The position numbers and the translations under genes were made by a program. From RUG14300 sp964619685 (lineage in GTDB: Bacteria > Bacillota > Clostridia > Christensenellales > CAG-1252), in NCBI GenBank assembly GCA_964619685.1, contig CAZUET010000102.1, positions 1 through 6,186 of the forward strand: a stretch of 6,186 nt of DNA, read 5' to 3'. The first letter of the stretch is position 1. Each line of letters opens with the position of its first letter. Under the pieces are notes generated by a model. It saw only the letters and a list, made by a program, of their open reading frames with translations, was not told the origin of the DNA and ran no database searches. This document shows, piece by piece, positions 1-6,165 of the stretch.

Positions 1-67
1 ATAACTAATTATTCCAACCTTGACAATTCTTGGCGGAGACAATCATACTTTGATGGATTTATATCGC

Positions 68-99
68 TTTAGTTTGTCTGACGCTTCAGGCAAACTAAA
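68..99. other. 14-bp hairpin straddling the rlmD stop codon, no U-tract
   Basis: The arm TTTAGTTTGTCTGA (68-81) pairs with TCAGGCAAACTAAA (86-99) around a 4-nt loop. Thirteen pairs are Watson-Crick and one is a U-G wobble in plus-strand RNA, which becomes an A-C mismatch in the minus-strand rlmD mRNA. The rlmD TAA stop (71-69) lies in one arm. No run of T follows on either strand, so it is not a canonical intrinsic terminator. It could stabilise an mRNA 3' end or be a weak terminator. Confidence 0.5.
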
Positions 100-1772
100 C
101 TTTCAACGTGCCTTGTATTTGGGAACATATCGTATGGAGTTATACTGACAGCTTGATAATCTGTTGACAGAATTTCAACGTCCCGTGACAATGTTGCCGG
201 ATTACACGATACATAAATTATTTTATCTATTCCGCTGTTTTTAATAGACTCCAATACTCGTATATCGGCACCCTTGCGTGGGGGATCAAGCACTGCAACT
301 ATTTTACACTGAATAGGCTCTATCTCTAAAGCTACCGCTCCGTATTTATCGATTTGATCTTGAGAATATATCTCATTCATTGATCGTGCAGCTGTCACAC
401 TATCTATTTCGTGATCGAAGCCACATATTTTTGTACCTAAATCGTCGAACAATTCTACATAATTAGAATAAGCATGCTTAGATCTAACGACGGTCAATAG
501 CTGTTCACCGCTACTCAAGTCATTAAAGCAAATGGTGTCACCGACCTTAATCGCCTGCCTTTTAGCATCGTTTAAACGCAATTCATATCGCTTACGGCCT
601 TCCTTTATCGATAAGAAGTATGGAGAAAGCAATTTCATAGAATGGACGGCACATTTATTTAGATCGGCAGTCAACTCATCTATCAATTTAGGTATCAGTT
701 CAGCAGAATCACCACACATAGATGTGACATAGTTATCTAAGCCGTTCATACGAGTTAATCGCTTAGCATCCTCGACAGCTTCGGGTACTATTTCGATATT
801 ATACACCCTTTTTTGATTTTTTGCAAGGTTTGCACCCAAAATGCCTACACCTGCATATGCATCTATTACAACTGTACCGTCACTCTCACCTATTATTTCT
901 TCGACCCTATCATAGATAAGATCACGAACGCCATCATTTACTTGGAAAAACGAGAATGGATCAATCTCTACATCGATGCCACGAACCGATACAGCATGCT
1001 CTGCTCCATGTAAGAGAATCATATCGCCTTTCAATATGGTATTTCCTTTACTCTTATTGATATTCAAATAAAGAGCATACTGACCGTCGATAAAGCAATC
1101 AAGCTTTTTAATCAACAGCTCAACATTCGGTAATTTCCCAGTAGCAACAATGGTTATTGTATGAAAACCATTCATTCTACGAACAACTAAATGTCTAAGC
1201 AGTCCTTTACCGCTTAAATCATCATAAGCTGTAAGTGATGATTCCGCTACATATGATAGAACCGAATTAATTATAGGCTCTATCCACTCACCTTGTAAAA
1301 AACACTTGGTGATGCTTACTATCTTATGTGTCCCCTCACGATAAAAACCAAGTGCAACTCTTCCGTCGACCACACCGAATGGTAAACTTACCTTATTACG
1401 ATATCCTAATATCAATGGGGACGGAACACAGGGTTCTATAGAATAATTCCCTTTTGTATTTCTACCAAATGTATTAACTACCGCATTGTGCTTCAGTTTT
1501 AACTGTTCGTCATATGACATATGAAGCATATCACATCCACCGCAACGGGTAAATCGGTTACATGGTGGCTTTACTCTATTCGGTGATGGTATAAGTATTT
1601 CTTCTAAAACGGCATTAGCAAAGCTTTTTTTTACATACGTAATTCGAACATTTACCCGTTCTCCTACCATACTAAAAGGAACGAAGATGACAAAGCCGTC
1701 AATTTTCGCTATGCCCTCTCCGTTACTTCCATAGTCAATTATATCTAATGTCAGTCTATCACCTTGTTTCAT
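69..1772 (-). CDS. rlmD: 23S rRNA (uracil-C5)-methyltransferase, RlmD/RlmCD family, with an internal ASCH domain
   Basis: SAM-dependent enzyme expected to make 5-methyluridine in 23S rRNA (U1939; Bacillota RlmCD homologues also modify U747). Residues are numbered from the ATG at 1772 (567 aa). An N-terminal TRAM RNA-binding domain spans about 2-60. Four cysteines for a 4Fe-4S cluster are C71, C77, C80 (CGGC motif) and C157. The catalytic domain has FSFFQVN (273-279), SAM-loop DAYAGVG (304-310), DPPRKG (496-501), YVSCNPATLSRD (520-531) with nucleophile C523, and DMFPNTRHVE with general base E557. All key residues are present, so it should be active. An ASCH domain (about 376-485) interrupts the methyltransferase fold; without it the length would be about 457 aa, normal for the family. 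Start: the in-frame GTG at 1787 would give 572 aa but has no Shine-Dalgarno, whereas the ATG has AGGTGA 11 nt upstream. From the ATG the gene overlaps the upstream membrane-protein gene by 14 nt, suggesting translational coupling. Whether it is RlmD or dual-specific RlmCD cannot be settled from sequence. Confidence 0.93.
   Translation of the reverse strand: MKQGDRLTLDIIDYGSNGEGIAKIDGFVIFVPFSMVGERVNVRITYVKKSFANAVLEEILIPSPNRVKPPCNRFTRCGGCDMLHMSYDEQLKLKHNAVVNTFGRNTKGNYSIEPCVPSPLILGYRNKVSLPFGVVDGRVALGFYREGTHKIVSITKCFLQGEWIEPIINSVLSYVAESSLTAYDDLSGKGLLRHLVVRRMNGFHTITIVATGKLPNVELLIKKLDCFIDGQYALYLNINKSKGNTILKGDMILLHGAEHAVSVRGIDVEIDPFSFFQVNDGVRDLIYDRVEEIIGESDGTVVIDAYAGVGILGANLAKNQKRVYNIEIVPEAVEDAKRLTRMNGLDNYVTSMCGDSAELIPKLIDELTADLNKCAVHSMKLLSPYFLSIKEGRKRYELRLNDAKRQAIKVGDTICFNDLSSGEQLLTVVRSKHAYSNYVELFDDLGTKICGFDHEIDSVTAARSMNEIYSQDQIDKYGAVALEIEPIQCKIVAVLDPPRKGADIRVLESIKNSGIDKIIYVSCNPATLSRDVEILSTDYQAVSITPYDMFPNTRHVESLVCLKRQTN
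318..647 (-). other. ASCH (PUA-like) domain inserted inside the RlmD methyltransferase domain
   Basis: Residues about 376-485 of the 567-aa RlmD resemble a whole small ASCH protein, as found free-standing in Clostridia. The N-terminal part has the pattern MKLxxxYFxxIKxGxKxxELRLxDxKRQxIKxGDxIxF, here with K394, E397, R399, K404-R405, G411-D412 and F416. A CGF segment follows in the middle, and the C-terminal part reads EIYSQDQIDKYG then a hydrophobic strand ALEIEPI. ASCH domains are related to PUA and EVE folds and are thought to bind RNA or nucleotides; E. coli YqfB is an ASCH-type N4-acetylcytidine amidohydrolase. By manual alignment K394 matches the YqfB catalytic lysine, but its threonine is a glutamate here (E397), so amidohydrolase activity is not assured. 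The insertion keeps frame on both sides. Its role, perhaps rRNA recognition, is inference. Confidence 0.85.
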
Positions 1773-2793
1773 CCGTTTCGTTATCACCTATCGATGCTTT
1801 GATATCATCATCGGTAAGCTGTGATAGATCCGCAGCAGCAAACGCCTTAGCTATATCCCCTTCGCTTGGTAATGCATTTTTCTTCATGTTACCTACGACC
1901 TCACCGACTTCGGTAATCGTCATAAACGCTCTTGGATCAATATCGCTGACAAGTTTCTTTAGCTTACCGATCTCAAAGCGGTTAACGACCACATAGAGCA
2001 TATTAATATTAGTTTGACTGTAATACCCCTTAGAGGGTACCAATGTTATACCACGACGCATTTCTTTACTGATAACCTCAGCCATTGCTTCGCTTTTATT
2101 GGTAATAATAAAGCATGCTTTAGATCTCGACAAGCCTTCAATTACGAAGTCGACAGCCTTCAATCCTACTGCATATGAAACGATAGAATATAATCCGACT
2201 CTAACATCATTAAGAATTACACAAGCAAGCAAATATTGTAGTGCGTTATATATCATTTCAAATTGACCGACCGTCAAGCCTATTCTCTTTGAAAATGCAA
2301 CAGCCAAGCAATCAAGTCCATCCATTGCTCCGCCCATACGGATAGCCAATCCCGAGCCGATACCCGAAATCAAGCCACCGAAAAGCACGCATAAAATCAC
2401 ATCATTTTTTAACTGCTCATAGAAGAACTGATCTATCTTAAATACGGTTTGGTATAAATAGGTGGTCAAGGAATAGAAACCAATAGCAAGTAATGAATAT
2501 ACAATAAATCTCGCACCTTGATTCTTATATGCAAAGATAAAGAATGGGAAATTGATCACTGCAATAAAGATTGATACATGCCAGCCTGTAACTTGATTAA
2601 GAATAAAAGATGTACCGGAAAAACCGCCGTCTATTATACTTGCAGGAATCAAAAACAGAGCTACACCGGTAGCATTGATGATACCGGATATCATGACCAA
2701 TAAAATGTTATACAGTCTTAATTGCTTTAACTCTTCACCTATAGCACGAAATCTATTACGAATCTTCTCACTTACTTTACTCAATTCCTTCAC
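1759..2793 (-). CDS. YitT-family integral membrane protein (DUF161 plus DUF2179)
   Basis: A 344-aa polytopic membrane protein of the YitT family, whose substrate or function is not firmly established. Hydrophobic segments lie at about 28-50, 72-90, 95-115, 131-152, 180-198 and 200-218, with glycine-rich stretches typical of the family (GGFSGTS near 56-62, GSGLAIRMGGAMDGLD near 146-161). A soluble C-terminal DUF2179 domain follows at about 223-303; it carries RRGITLVPSKGYYS, the LYVVVNRFEIGKLK strand-helix and DPRAFMTITEVGEVVG. After it comes an unusual acidic tail of about 40 residues ending in DNETDETR. The start is the GTG at 2793, with AAGGA only 3 nt upstream. A TTG three codons later (2784) has AGGTG at 6 nt spacing and is a credible alternative. 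It begins 9 nt after the galE stop, and its end overlaps rlmD by 14 nt. Family assignment is firm; no specific gene name is given because these bacteria often carry several paralogues. Confidence 0.93.
   Translation of the reverse strand: MKELSKVSEKIRNRFRAIGEELKQLRLYNILLVMISGIINATGVALFLIPASIIDGGFSGTSFILNQVTGWHVSIFIAVINFPFFIFAYKNQGARFIVYSLLAIGFYSLTTYLYQTVFKIDQFFYEQLKNDVILCVLFGGLISGIGSGLAIRMGGAMDGLDCLAVAFSKRIGLTVGQFEMIYNALQYLLACVILNDVRVGLYSIVSYAVGLKAVDFVIEGLSRSKACFIITNKSEAMAEVISKEMRRGITLVPSKGYYSQTNINMLYVVVNRFEIGKLKKLVSDIDPRAFMTITEVGEVVGNMKKNALPSEGDIAKAFAAADLSQLTDDDIKASIGDNETDETR
1784..1789 (-). promoter_or_regulatory. Probable rlmD ribosome binding site inside the upstream gene
   Basis: AGGTGA on the minus strand lies 11 nt before the ATG at 1772, inside the last codons of the YitT-family gene. 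The in-frame GTG at 1787 overlaps this motif and has no site of its own. Spacing is slightly long, so initiation may rely partly on coupling to the overlapping upstream gene. Confidence 0.5.
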
Positions 2794-2802
2794 CTATCCT
2801 TA

Positions 2803-3813
2803 TTAGTCTTTCAATTTTTGTTGGAAATTCCAACTATCTTCGCACATTTTCTTAAGATCAAAGCGTGCCTTAAATCCTAATTCTCTTTCGGCTTTTTCCG
2901 GATCCGCCCAGCATTTAGCAATATCACCGGGGCGTCTTTCTACAATCTTATATGGTAAAGGTCTTCCTAAAACCTCAGAAAATGCGTGAACCATATCAAG
3001 AACGCTATAACCTACACCGGTACCTAAATTATAGATATGAACACCGTTTGATACGCTTTCAAGCTTTTTAAGCGCACAGATATGTCCCATAGCAAGATCT
3101 ACTACATGGATATAATCACGAACACCTGTGCCGTCGGGAGTATCATAATCATTACCAAACACATTCAAATGCGGTCTGATACCGATAGCAACTTGTGTGA
3201 TATACGGCATAAGGTTATTAGGAATACCGTTAGGATTCTCGCCTATCAACCCGGATTCATGTGCACCGACGGGGTTAAAATATCTCAATAATGCGATATT
3301 GAATGAGTTATCCGAAACATATAAGTCCTTAAGTATCTCTTCAATAAAATACTTTGTCTTACCGTAAGGATTTGTACATCCACCTGTCGGAGCCGTTTCC
3401 TTAATAGGAACTTCCTTAGGATCGCCATAAACAGTTGCGGATGAACTGAATATAATATTTTTAACATTATATCTCTTCATAACCTCGAGTAGGTTAACGG
3501 TACCTGTGATGTTATTATTATAATACTTCAAAGGAACCTTTACACTCTCGCCTACTGCTTTTAAGCCTGCAAAGTGAATTACCGCTTGAATATCGTGTTC
3601 GGCAAATATCTTACTGAGTCCGACTTCATCCAAGATATCAACTTTATAAAATACAGGTCTAACACCGGTGATTTCTTGAATCTTATCGACTACATTTTCC
3701 TTACTATTGGATAAATTATCTGCAATTATTGGTAAATAGCCTTGATTGATCAACTCAACACAAGTATGAGATCCAATATATCCTGTTCCACCTGTAACCA
3801 AAATCTTTTTCAT
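2803..3813 (-). CDS. galE: UDP-glucose 4-epimerase
   Basis: Cytoplasmic NAD-dependent epimerase interconverting UDP-glucose and UDP-galactose in the Leloir pathway and in supply of sugars for cell-surface polysaccharides. The 336-aa length is typical. The N-terminal Rossmann motif is GGTGYIGSH (8-16). HFAGLKAVGES (80-90) and SSSATVYG (123-130) supply the nucleotide-binding and catalytic serine region, and Y150-x3-K154 (YGKTK) is the short-chain dehydrogenase catalytic pair. Further family motifs are RYFNPVGAH (177-185), GTGVRDYIHVVDLA (228-241), YNLGTGVGYSV (261-271) and RRPGDIAKCWADPEKAERELG (293-313). C301 sits where E. coli GalE has the bulky Tyr299. Small residues there, as in human GALE, allow UDP-GlcNAc/UDP-GalNAc epimerisation, so dual specificity is possible (inference). 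The ATG is preceded by AAGGAG at 8 nt. It is separated by 64 nt from pfp and may be transcribed by readthrough from the pfkA promoter or from a local promoter not clearly visible. Confidence 0.97.
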   Translation of the reverse strand: MKKILVTGGTGYIGSHTCVELINQGYLPIIADNLSNSKENVVDKIQEITGVRPVFYKVDILDEVGLSKIFAEHDIQAVIHFAGLKAVGESVKVPLKYYNNNITGTVNLLEVMKRYNVKNIIFSSSATVYGDPKEVPIKETAPTGGCTNPYGKTKYFIEEILKDLYVSDNSFNIALLRYFNPVGAHESGLIGENPNGIPNNLMPYITQVAIGIRPHLNVFGNDYDTPDGTGVRDYIHVVDLAMGHICALKKLESVSNGVHIYNLGTGVGYSVLDMVHAFSEVLGRPLPYKIVERRPGDIAKCWADPEKAERELGFKARFDLKKMCEDSWNFQQKLKD

Positions 3814-3821
3814 AGTAATTA

Positions 3822-3827
3822 CTCCTT
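3822..3827 (-). promoter_or_regulatory. galE ribosome binding site
   Basis: AAGGAG on the minus strand lies 8 nt before the galE ATG at 3813, a standard strong arrangement within the 64-nt pfp-galE gap. Confidence 0.85.
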
Positions 3828-3877
3828 ACAAATAATCTTATGATAATGTACCTTAAATAATTAATGCATTAGTAAAC

Positions 3878-5128
3878 TTATTTTCTACCTGCTTGAACCT
3901 TCTTAAGATGAGCAAATCTGGGTAGACCGTCCTCTAAAGGAGCCTTACAGTCGCCTTGAATCAAAGGCAATGCATACTTAACATATTCGTCAGTCAAGCC
4001 CTTACCTGCAGGAAGTATCCAGCTTTCGGGAATCTTCTTCTCGGTATTAGCAGCCAATGCAACATCCATTAAAGCGGGTTCGCACTTATATTCTGCACTG
4101 TTTTCATCTCTTTGAAGAACTACCATCTTATCGGTGATACCGCTAATTGCAGCCTTAACTGCATAAGCACCGGATGCAAATGCCTCCTCTACATCGGTCT
4201 TACTTGCAAGGTGTGCTGCACAACGTTGTAGCAAGCTAAACTCGATAGGTCTAACCTTGATACCGGTTTCTTTCTTAACGATATCAGCCAACATTTGTCC
4301 TACACCGCCTAATTGAGCATGTCCGAAAAGGTCTGTGCTGGATGCAACGAATTCGCCTACATACTTACCTTCCTTGGTCTTAATACCCTCGGATACAACT
4401 ACCATACACTTATTATTGTTCTTAGCACAAACTTCCTTAACTGCTTGTACGAACTCGTCTACATCAAACGGAGTTTCGGGCAAATAGATAAGGTCTGCAC
4501 CCAATCCCTTATAGGTAGCAATTTGAGCAGCTGCAGTCAACCAACCTGCATTACGACCCATAACCTCTAATATACATACCATACCTGTATTATAAACGGT
4601 AGCGTCGAGTTTAAGCTCCATTATAGATGTAGCGATATACTTAGCTGCAGAACCGTAACCGGGACAGTGGTCGGTACCAAAAAGATCGTTATCGATAGTC
4701 TTAGGTACACCGATAACATTACAGTCATAGTTAGCCTGTTGTAAGTACTTACTAATCTTATTACAGGTATCCATACTGTCGTTACCGCCATTATAGAAGA
4801 AATAACGAATATTATACTTCTTGAAGACCTCAAGTATACGCTTATAATCTGTTTCATCAACCTCTACAGGTTTGAGCTTATAACGAACGGAACCTAATGC
4901 AGAACTTGGAGTATTCTTCAAAAGCTCTAATTCTTTAATATCCTCTTGACCGATATCGTAAAAATCCTCATCAAGAATTCCCTTGATTCCGTGAGCGGCA
5001 CCGTAAACGGCTGTAATTTGCTCGGGATGCTTCAAAGCTTCGATAAAAACGCCTGCAGCACTGCTATTAATAACCGACGAAGGACCGCCGGATTGTCCAA
5101 AAATCATTGCACCAACTAAATTTTTCAT
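3878..5128 (-). CDS. pfp: Pyrophosphate-dependent 6-phosphofructokinase
   Basis: Catalyses the reversible transfer from PPi to fructose-6-phosphate, giving fructose-1,6-bisphosphate, and works in glycolysis or gluconeogenesis in the cytoplasm. The 416-aa protein belongs to the phosphofructokinase superfamily but is longer than ATP-type bacterial enzymes. Visible motifs are FGQSGGPSSVIN (10-21), GGNDS (114-118), PKTIDND (142-148, catalytic D146), MGRN (190-193), SEG (246-248) and QRCAAHLAS (301-309). PPi use is indicated by D117, in place of the glycine of the ATP-type GGDGS, and by K143, in place of the glycine of PGTIDND. N116 in place of the usual aspartate (GGDDS) is a variant to note. The ATG follows a perfect AGGAGG that overlaps the pfkA stop codon, so translation is probably coupled to pfkA. 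Lysine codons are almost all AAG in the stretches read, which may reflect high expression. PPi dependence is inferred from signature residues only. Confidence 0.94.
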   Translation of the reverse strand: MKNLVGAMIFGQSGGPSSVINSSAAGVFIEALKHPEQITAVYGAAHGIKGILDEDFYDIGQEDIKELELLKNTPSSALGSVRYKLKPVEVDETDYKRILEVFKKYNIRYFFYNGGNDSMDTCNKISKYLQQANYDCNVIGVPKTIDNDLFGTDHCPGYGSAAKYIATSIMELKLDATVYNTGMVCILEVMGRNAGWLTAAAQIATYKGLGADLIYLPETPFDVDEFVQAVKEVCAKNNNKCMVVVSEGIKTKEGKYVGEFVASSTDLFGHAQLGGVGQMLADIVKKETGIKVRPIEFSLLQRCAAHLASKTDVEEAFASGAYAVKAAISGITDKMVVLQRDENSAEYKCEPALMDVALAANTEKKIPESWILPAGKGLTDEYVKYALPLIQGDCKAPLEDGLPRFAHLKKVQAGRK

Positions 5129-5132
5129 AAAT

Positions 5133-5138
5133 CCTCCT
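5133..5138 (-). promoter_or_regulatory. pfp ribosome binding site overlapping the pfkA stop codon
   Basis: A perfect AGGAGG on the minus strand lies 4 nt before the pfp ATG and shares bases with the pfkA TAG stop (5139-5137). A ribosome terminating on pfkA would sit on the pfp initiation site, which favours coupled, balanced synthesis of the two phosphofructokinases. Confidence 0.85.
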
Positions 5139-6099
5139 AAAGACTTAATATCTTTGCTAAATTATATAATTCTTCATTAAATCTATGGGGCAAAGACAAT
5201 GCTTCACTTACCGATAGATCAATTATTTCATTTTGTCTGATACCTACTACACGACCGCCCTTTCCGCTCGATAACAGTTCGACTGCCTTAGCACCAAAGC
5301 GTGCGGCAAGATTTCTATCTGCCATACTCGGCATACCACCACGCTGAATATGACCTAATACACAGCTACGGAAATGTAATTCTGGTAATCTCGATTTTAA
5401 CTCTGCAATAACATTATCGATAGGACCTGCGCCCTCTGCCAGCATAATGATTGCAGATTGCTTTCCTGCTCTCTTACCTCTACTTAATACCTTAGAAACC
5501 TCGTCATAATCGACATCACGCTCGGGAATCAATATAATCTCGGCTCCGCTTGCTACACCTGCATAAAGAGCAATGTCACCGGAACTTCTACCCATGACTT
5601 CAACAACTACTACTCTCTCGTGAGAGCTCATTGTATCTCTAAGGTTATTGACATTATTGACTACGGTATTAACTGCGGTATCGAATCCTAACGTATAATC
5701 GGTATACGCTAAATCGTTATCAATGGTACCCGGAATACCAACAGTTTTGATACCAAATTCCTTGGTAAGTAGATTCATACCCTGAAAACTACCGTCACCG
5801 CCAATTACTACAAGACCGGAAATATCTCTATTAGCCAAATTCTCGGCTGCCCGTCTACGAACCTCATAATCTACAAACTCAGGACATCTTGCTGTCATCA
5901 GCATTGTACCGCCACGCTGCACGATACCTGAAACACTTCTTTTACTAAGCATTTTCATATCGTCGTTGACTAATCCCTCATATCCACGCTCTATGCCGAA
6001 TACTTCGATATCCTTATATCCTGCATAACGAACAACGGCTCTGATTGCCGCATTCATACCGGGAGCATCTCCGCCCGATGTCAAAACTGCAATTCTCAT
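5137..6099 (-). CDS. pfkA: ATP-dependent 6-phosphofructokinase
   Basis: Phosphorylates fructose-6-phosphate with ATP, the committed step of glycolysis, as a cytoplasmic homotetramer. The 320-aa length matches bacterial PfkA. Motifs numbered from the ATG at 6099: SGGDAPGMNAAIRAVVR (8-24) with R20 and R24 matching the allosteric effector-site arginines; R71 for ATP contact; GGDGS (100-104), the ATP-type signature; PGTIDND (123-129) with catalytic base D127; R162; EVMGR ending at 171; E222; R244; and GHIQRGG (249-255) with H250 and R253 for sugar-phosphate binding. These positions track the E. coli enzyme almost residue for residue, so it should be active and ADP/PEP-regulated. An in-frame TTG two codons upstream (6105) lies only 3 nt from the AAGGAG, while the ATG lies at 9 nt, so the ATG is chosen. 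It is the first gene after the promoter at 6137-6165, and pfp follows after 8 nt. Confidence 0.97.
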   Translation of the reverse strand: MRIAVLTSGGDAPGMNAAIRAVVRYAGYKDIEVFGIERGYEGLVNDDMKMLSKRSVSGIVQRGGTMLMTARCPEFVDYEVRRRAAENLANRDISGLVVIGGDGSFQGMNLLTKEFGIKTVGIPGTIDNDLAYTDYTLGFDTAVNTVVNNVNNLRDTMSSHERVVVVEVMGRSSGDIALYAGVASGAEIILIPERDVDYDEVSKVLSRGKRAGKQSAIIMLAEGAGPIDNVIAELKSRLPELHFRSCVLGHIQRGGMPSMADRNLAARFGAKAVELLSSGKGGRVVGIRQNEIIDLSVSEALSLPHRFNEELYNLAKILSL

Positions 6100-6108
6100 T
6101 ATCAAAAA

Positions 6109-6114
6109 CTCCTT
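6109..6114 (-). promoter_or_regulatory. pfkA ribosome binding site
   Basis: AAGGAG on the minus strand lies 9 nt before the ATG at 6099 but only 3 nt before the in-frame TTG at 6105. This spacing decides in favour of the ATG start. Confidence 0.85.
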
Positions 6115-6136
6115 TTTACATAGAATTTCATTTTAT

Positions 6137-6165
6137 ATTATACCAAATCGCAATAACATTTTCAA
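6137..6165 (-). promoter_or_regulatory. Sigma-A type promoter with extended -10, driving pfkA and downstream genes
   Basis: Read on the minus strand, TTGAAA (6165-6160; five of six consensus bases) is separated by exactly 17 nt from a perfect TATAAT (6142-6137). TGG immediately precedes the -10 box, giving the extended TGnTATAAT form. Transcription would start near 6130, leaving a leader of about 30 nt that contains only the ribosome binding site. No room or structure for a riboswitch is seen. It is the only convincing promoter in the window. Confidence 0.88.

Noticed and set aside
20..49. TTGACA followed 18 nt later by CATACT on the plus strand, a possible promoter
   Set aside because: The -10 matches only four of six bases and it would read antisense into rlmD with no gene to serve.
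11..52. Minus-strand 13-codon frame starting with ATG just after rlmD
   Set aside because: No Shine-Dalgarno precedes it, and its length and composition give no support for a real peptide.
1..72. An open plus-strand frame from base 1 to a TAG at 70-72, which might be the end of a convergent gene
   Set aside because: Only 23 codons are visible, with no recognisable motif and no upstream context. An open frame this short is not evidence of a gene.
318..647. Possibility that the ASCH segment is a separate gene or an assembly artefact breaking rlmD
   Set aside because: The frame is continuous on both sides with no stop codons, the flanking motifs are intact, and base composition is similar to the rest of the gene, so a genuine in-frame domain insertion is the simplest reading.
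813..1013. Plus-strand open frame of 66 codons opposite rlmD, and similar ones at 532-732, 1748-1996, 3082-3291 and 4313-4570
   Set aside because: They lie antisense within well-supported genes, have no family motifs and no ribosome binding sites, and are shadows of the minus-strand coding frames.
3814..3877. pfp-galE gap searched for a terminator or promoter; it contains the palindrome TAATGCATTA and a -10-like TATCAT on the minus strand
   Set aside because: No GC-rich stem with a T-run is present, and no acceptable -35 lies 16-18 nt from the -10-like box. The palindrome is short and AT-rich, so no site is claimed.
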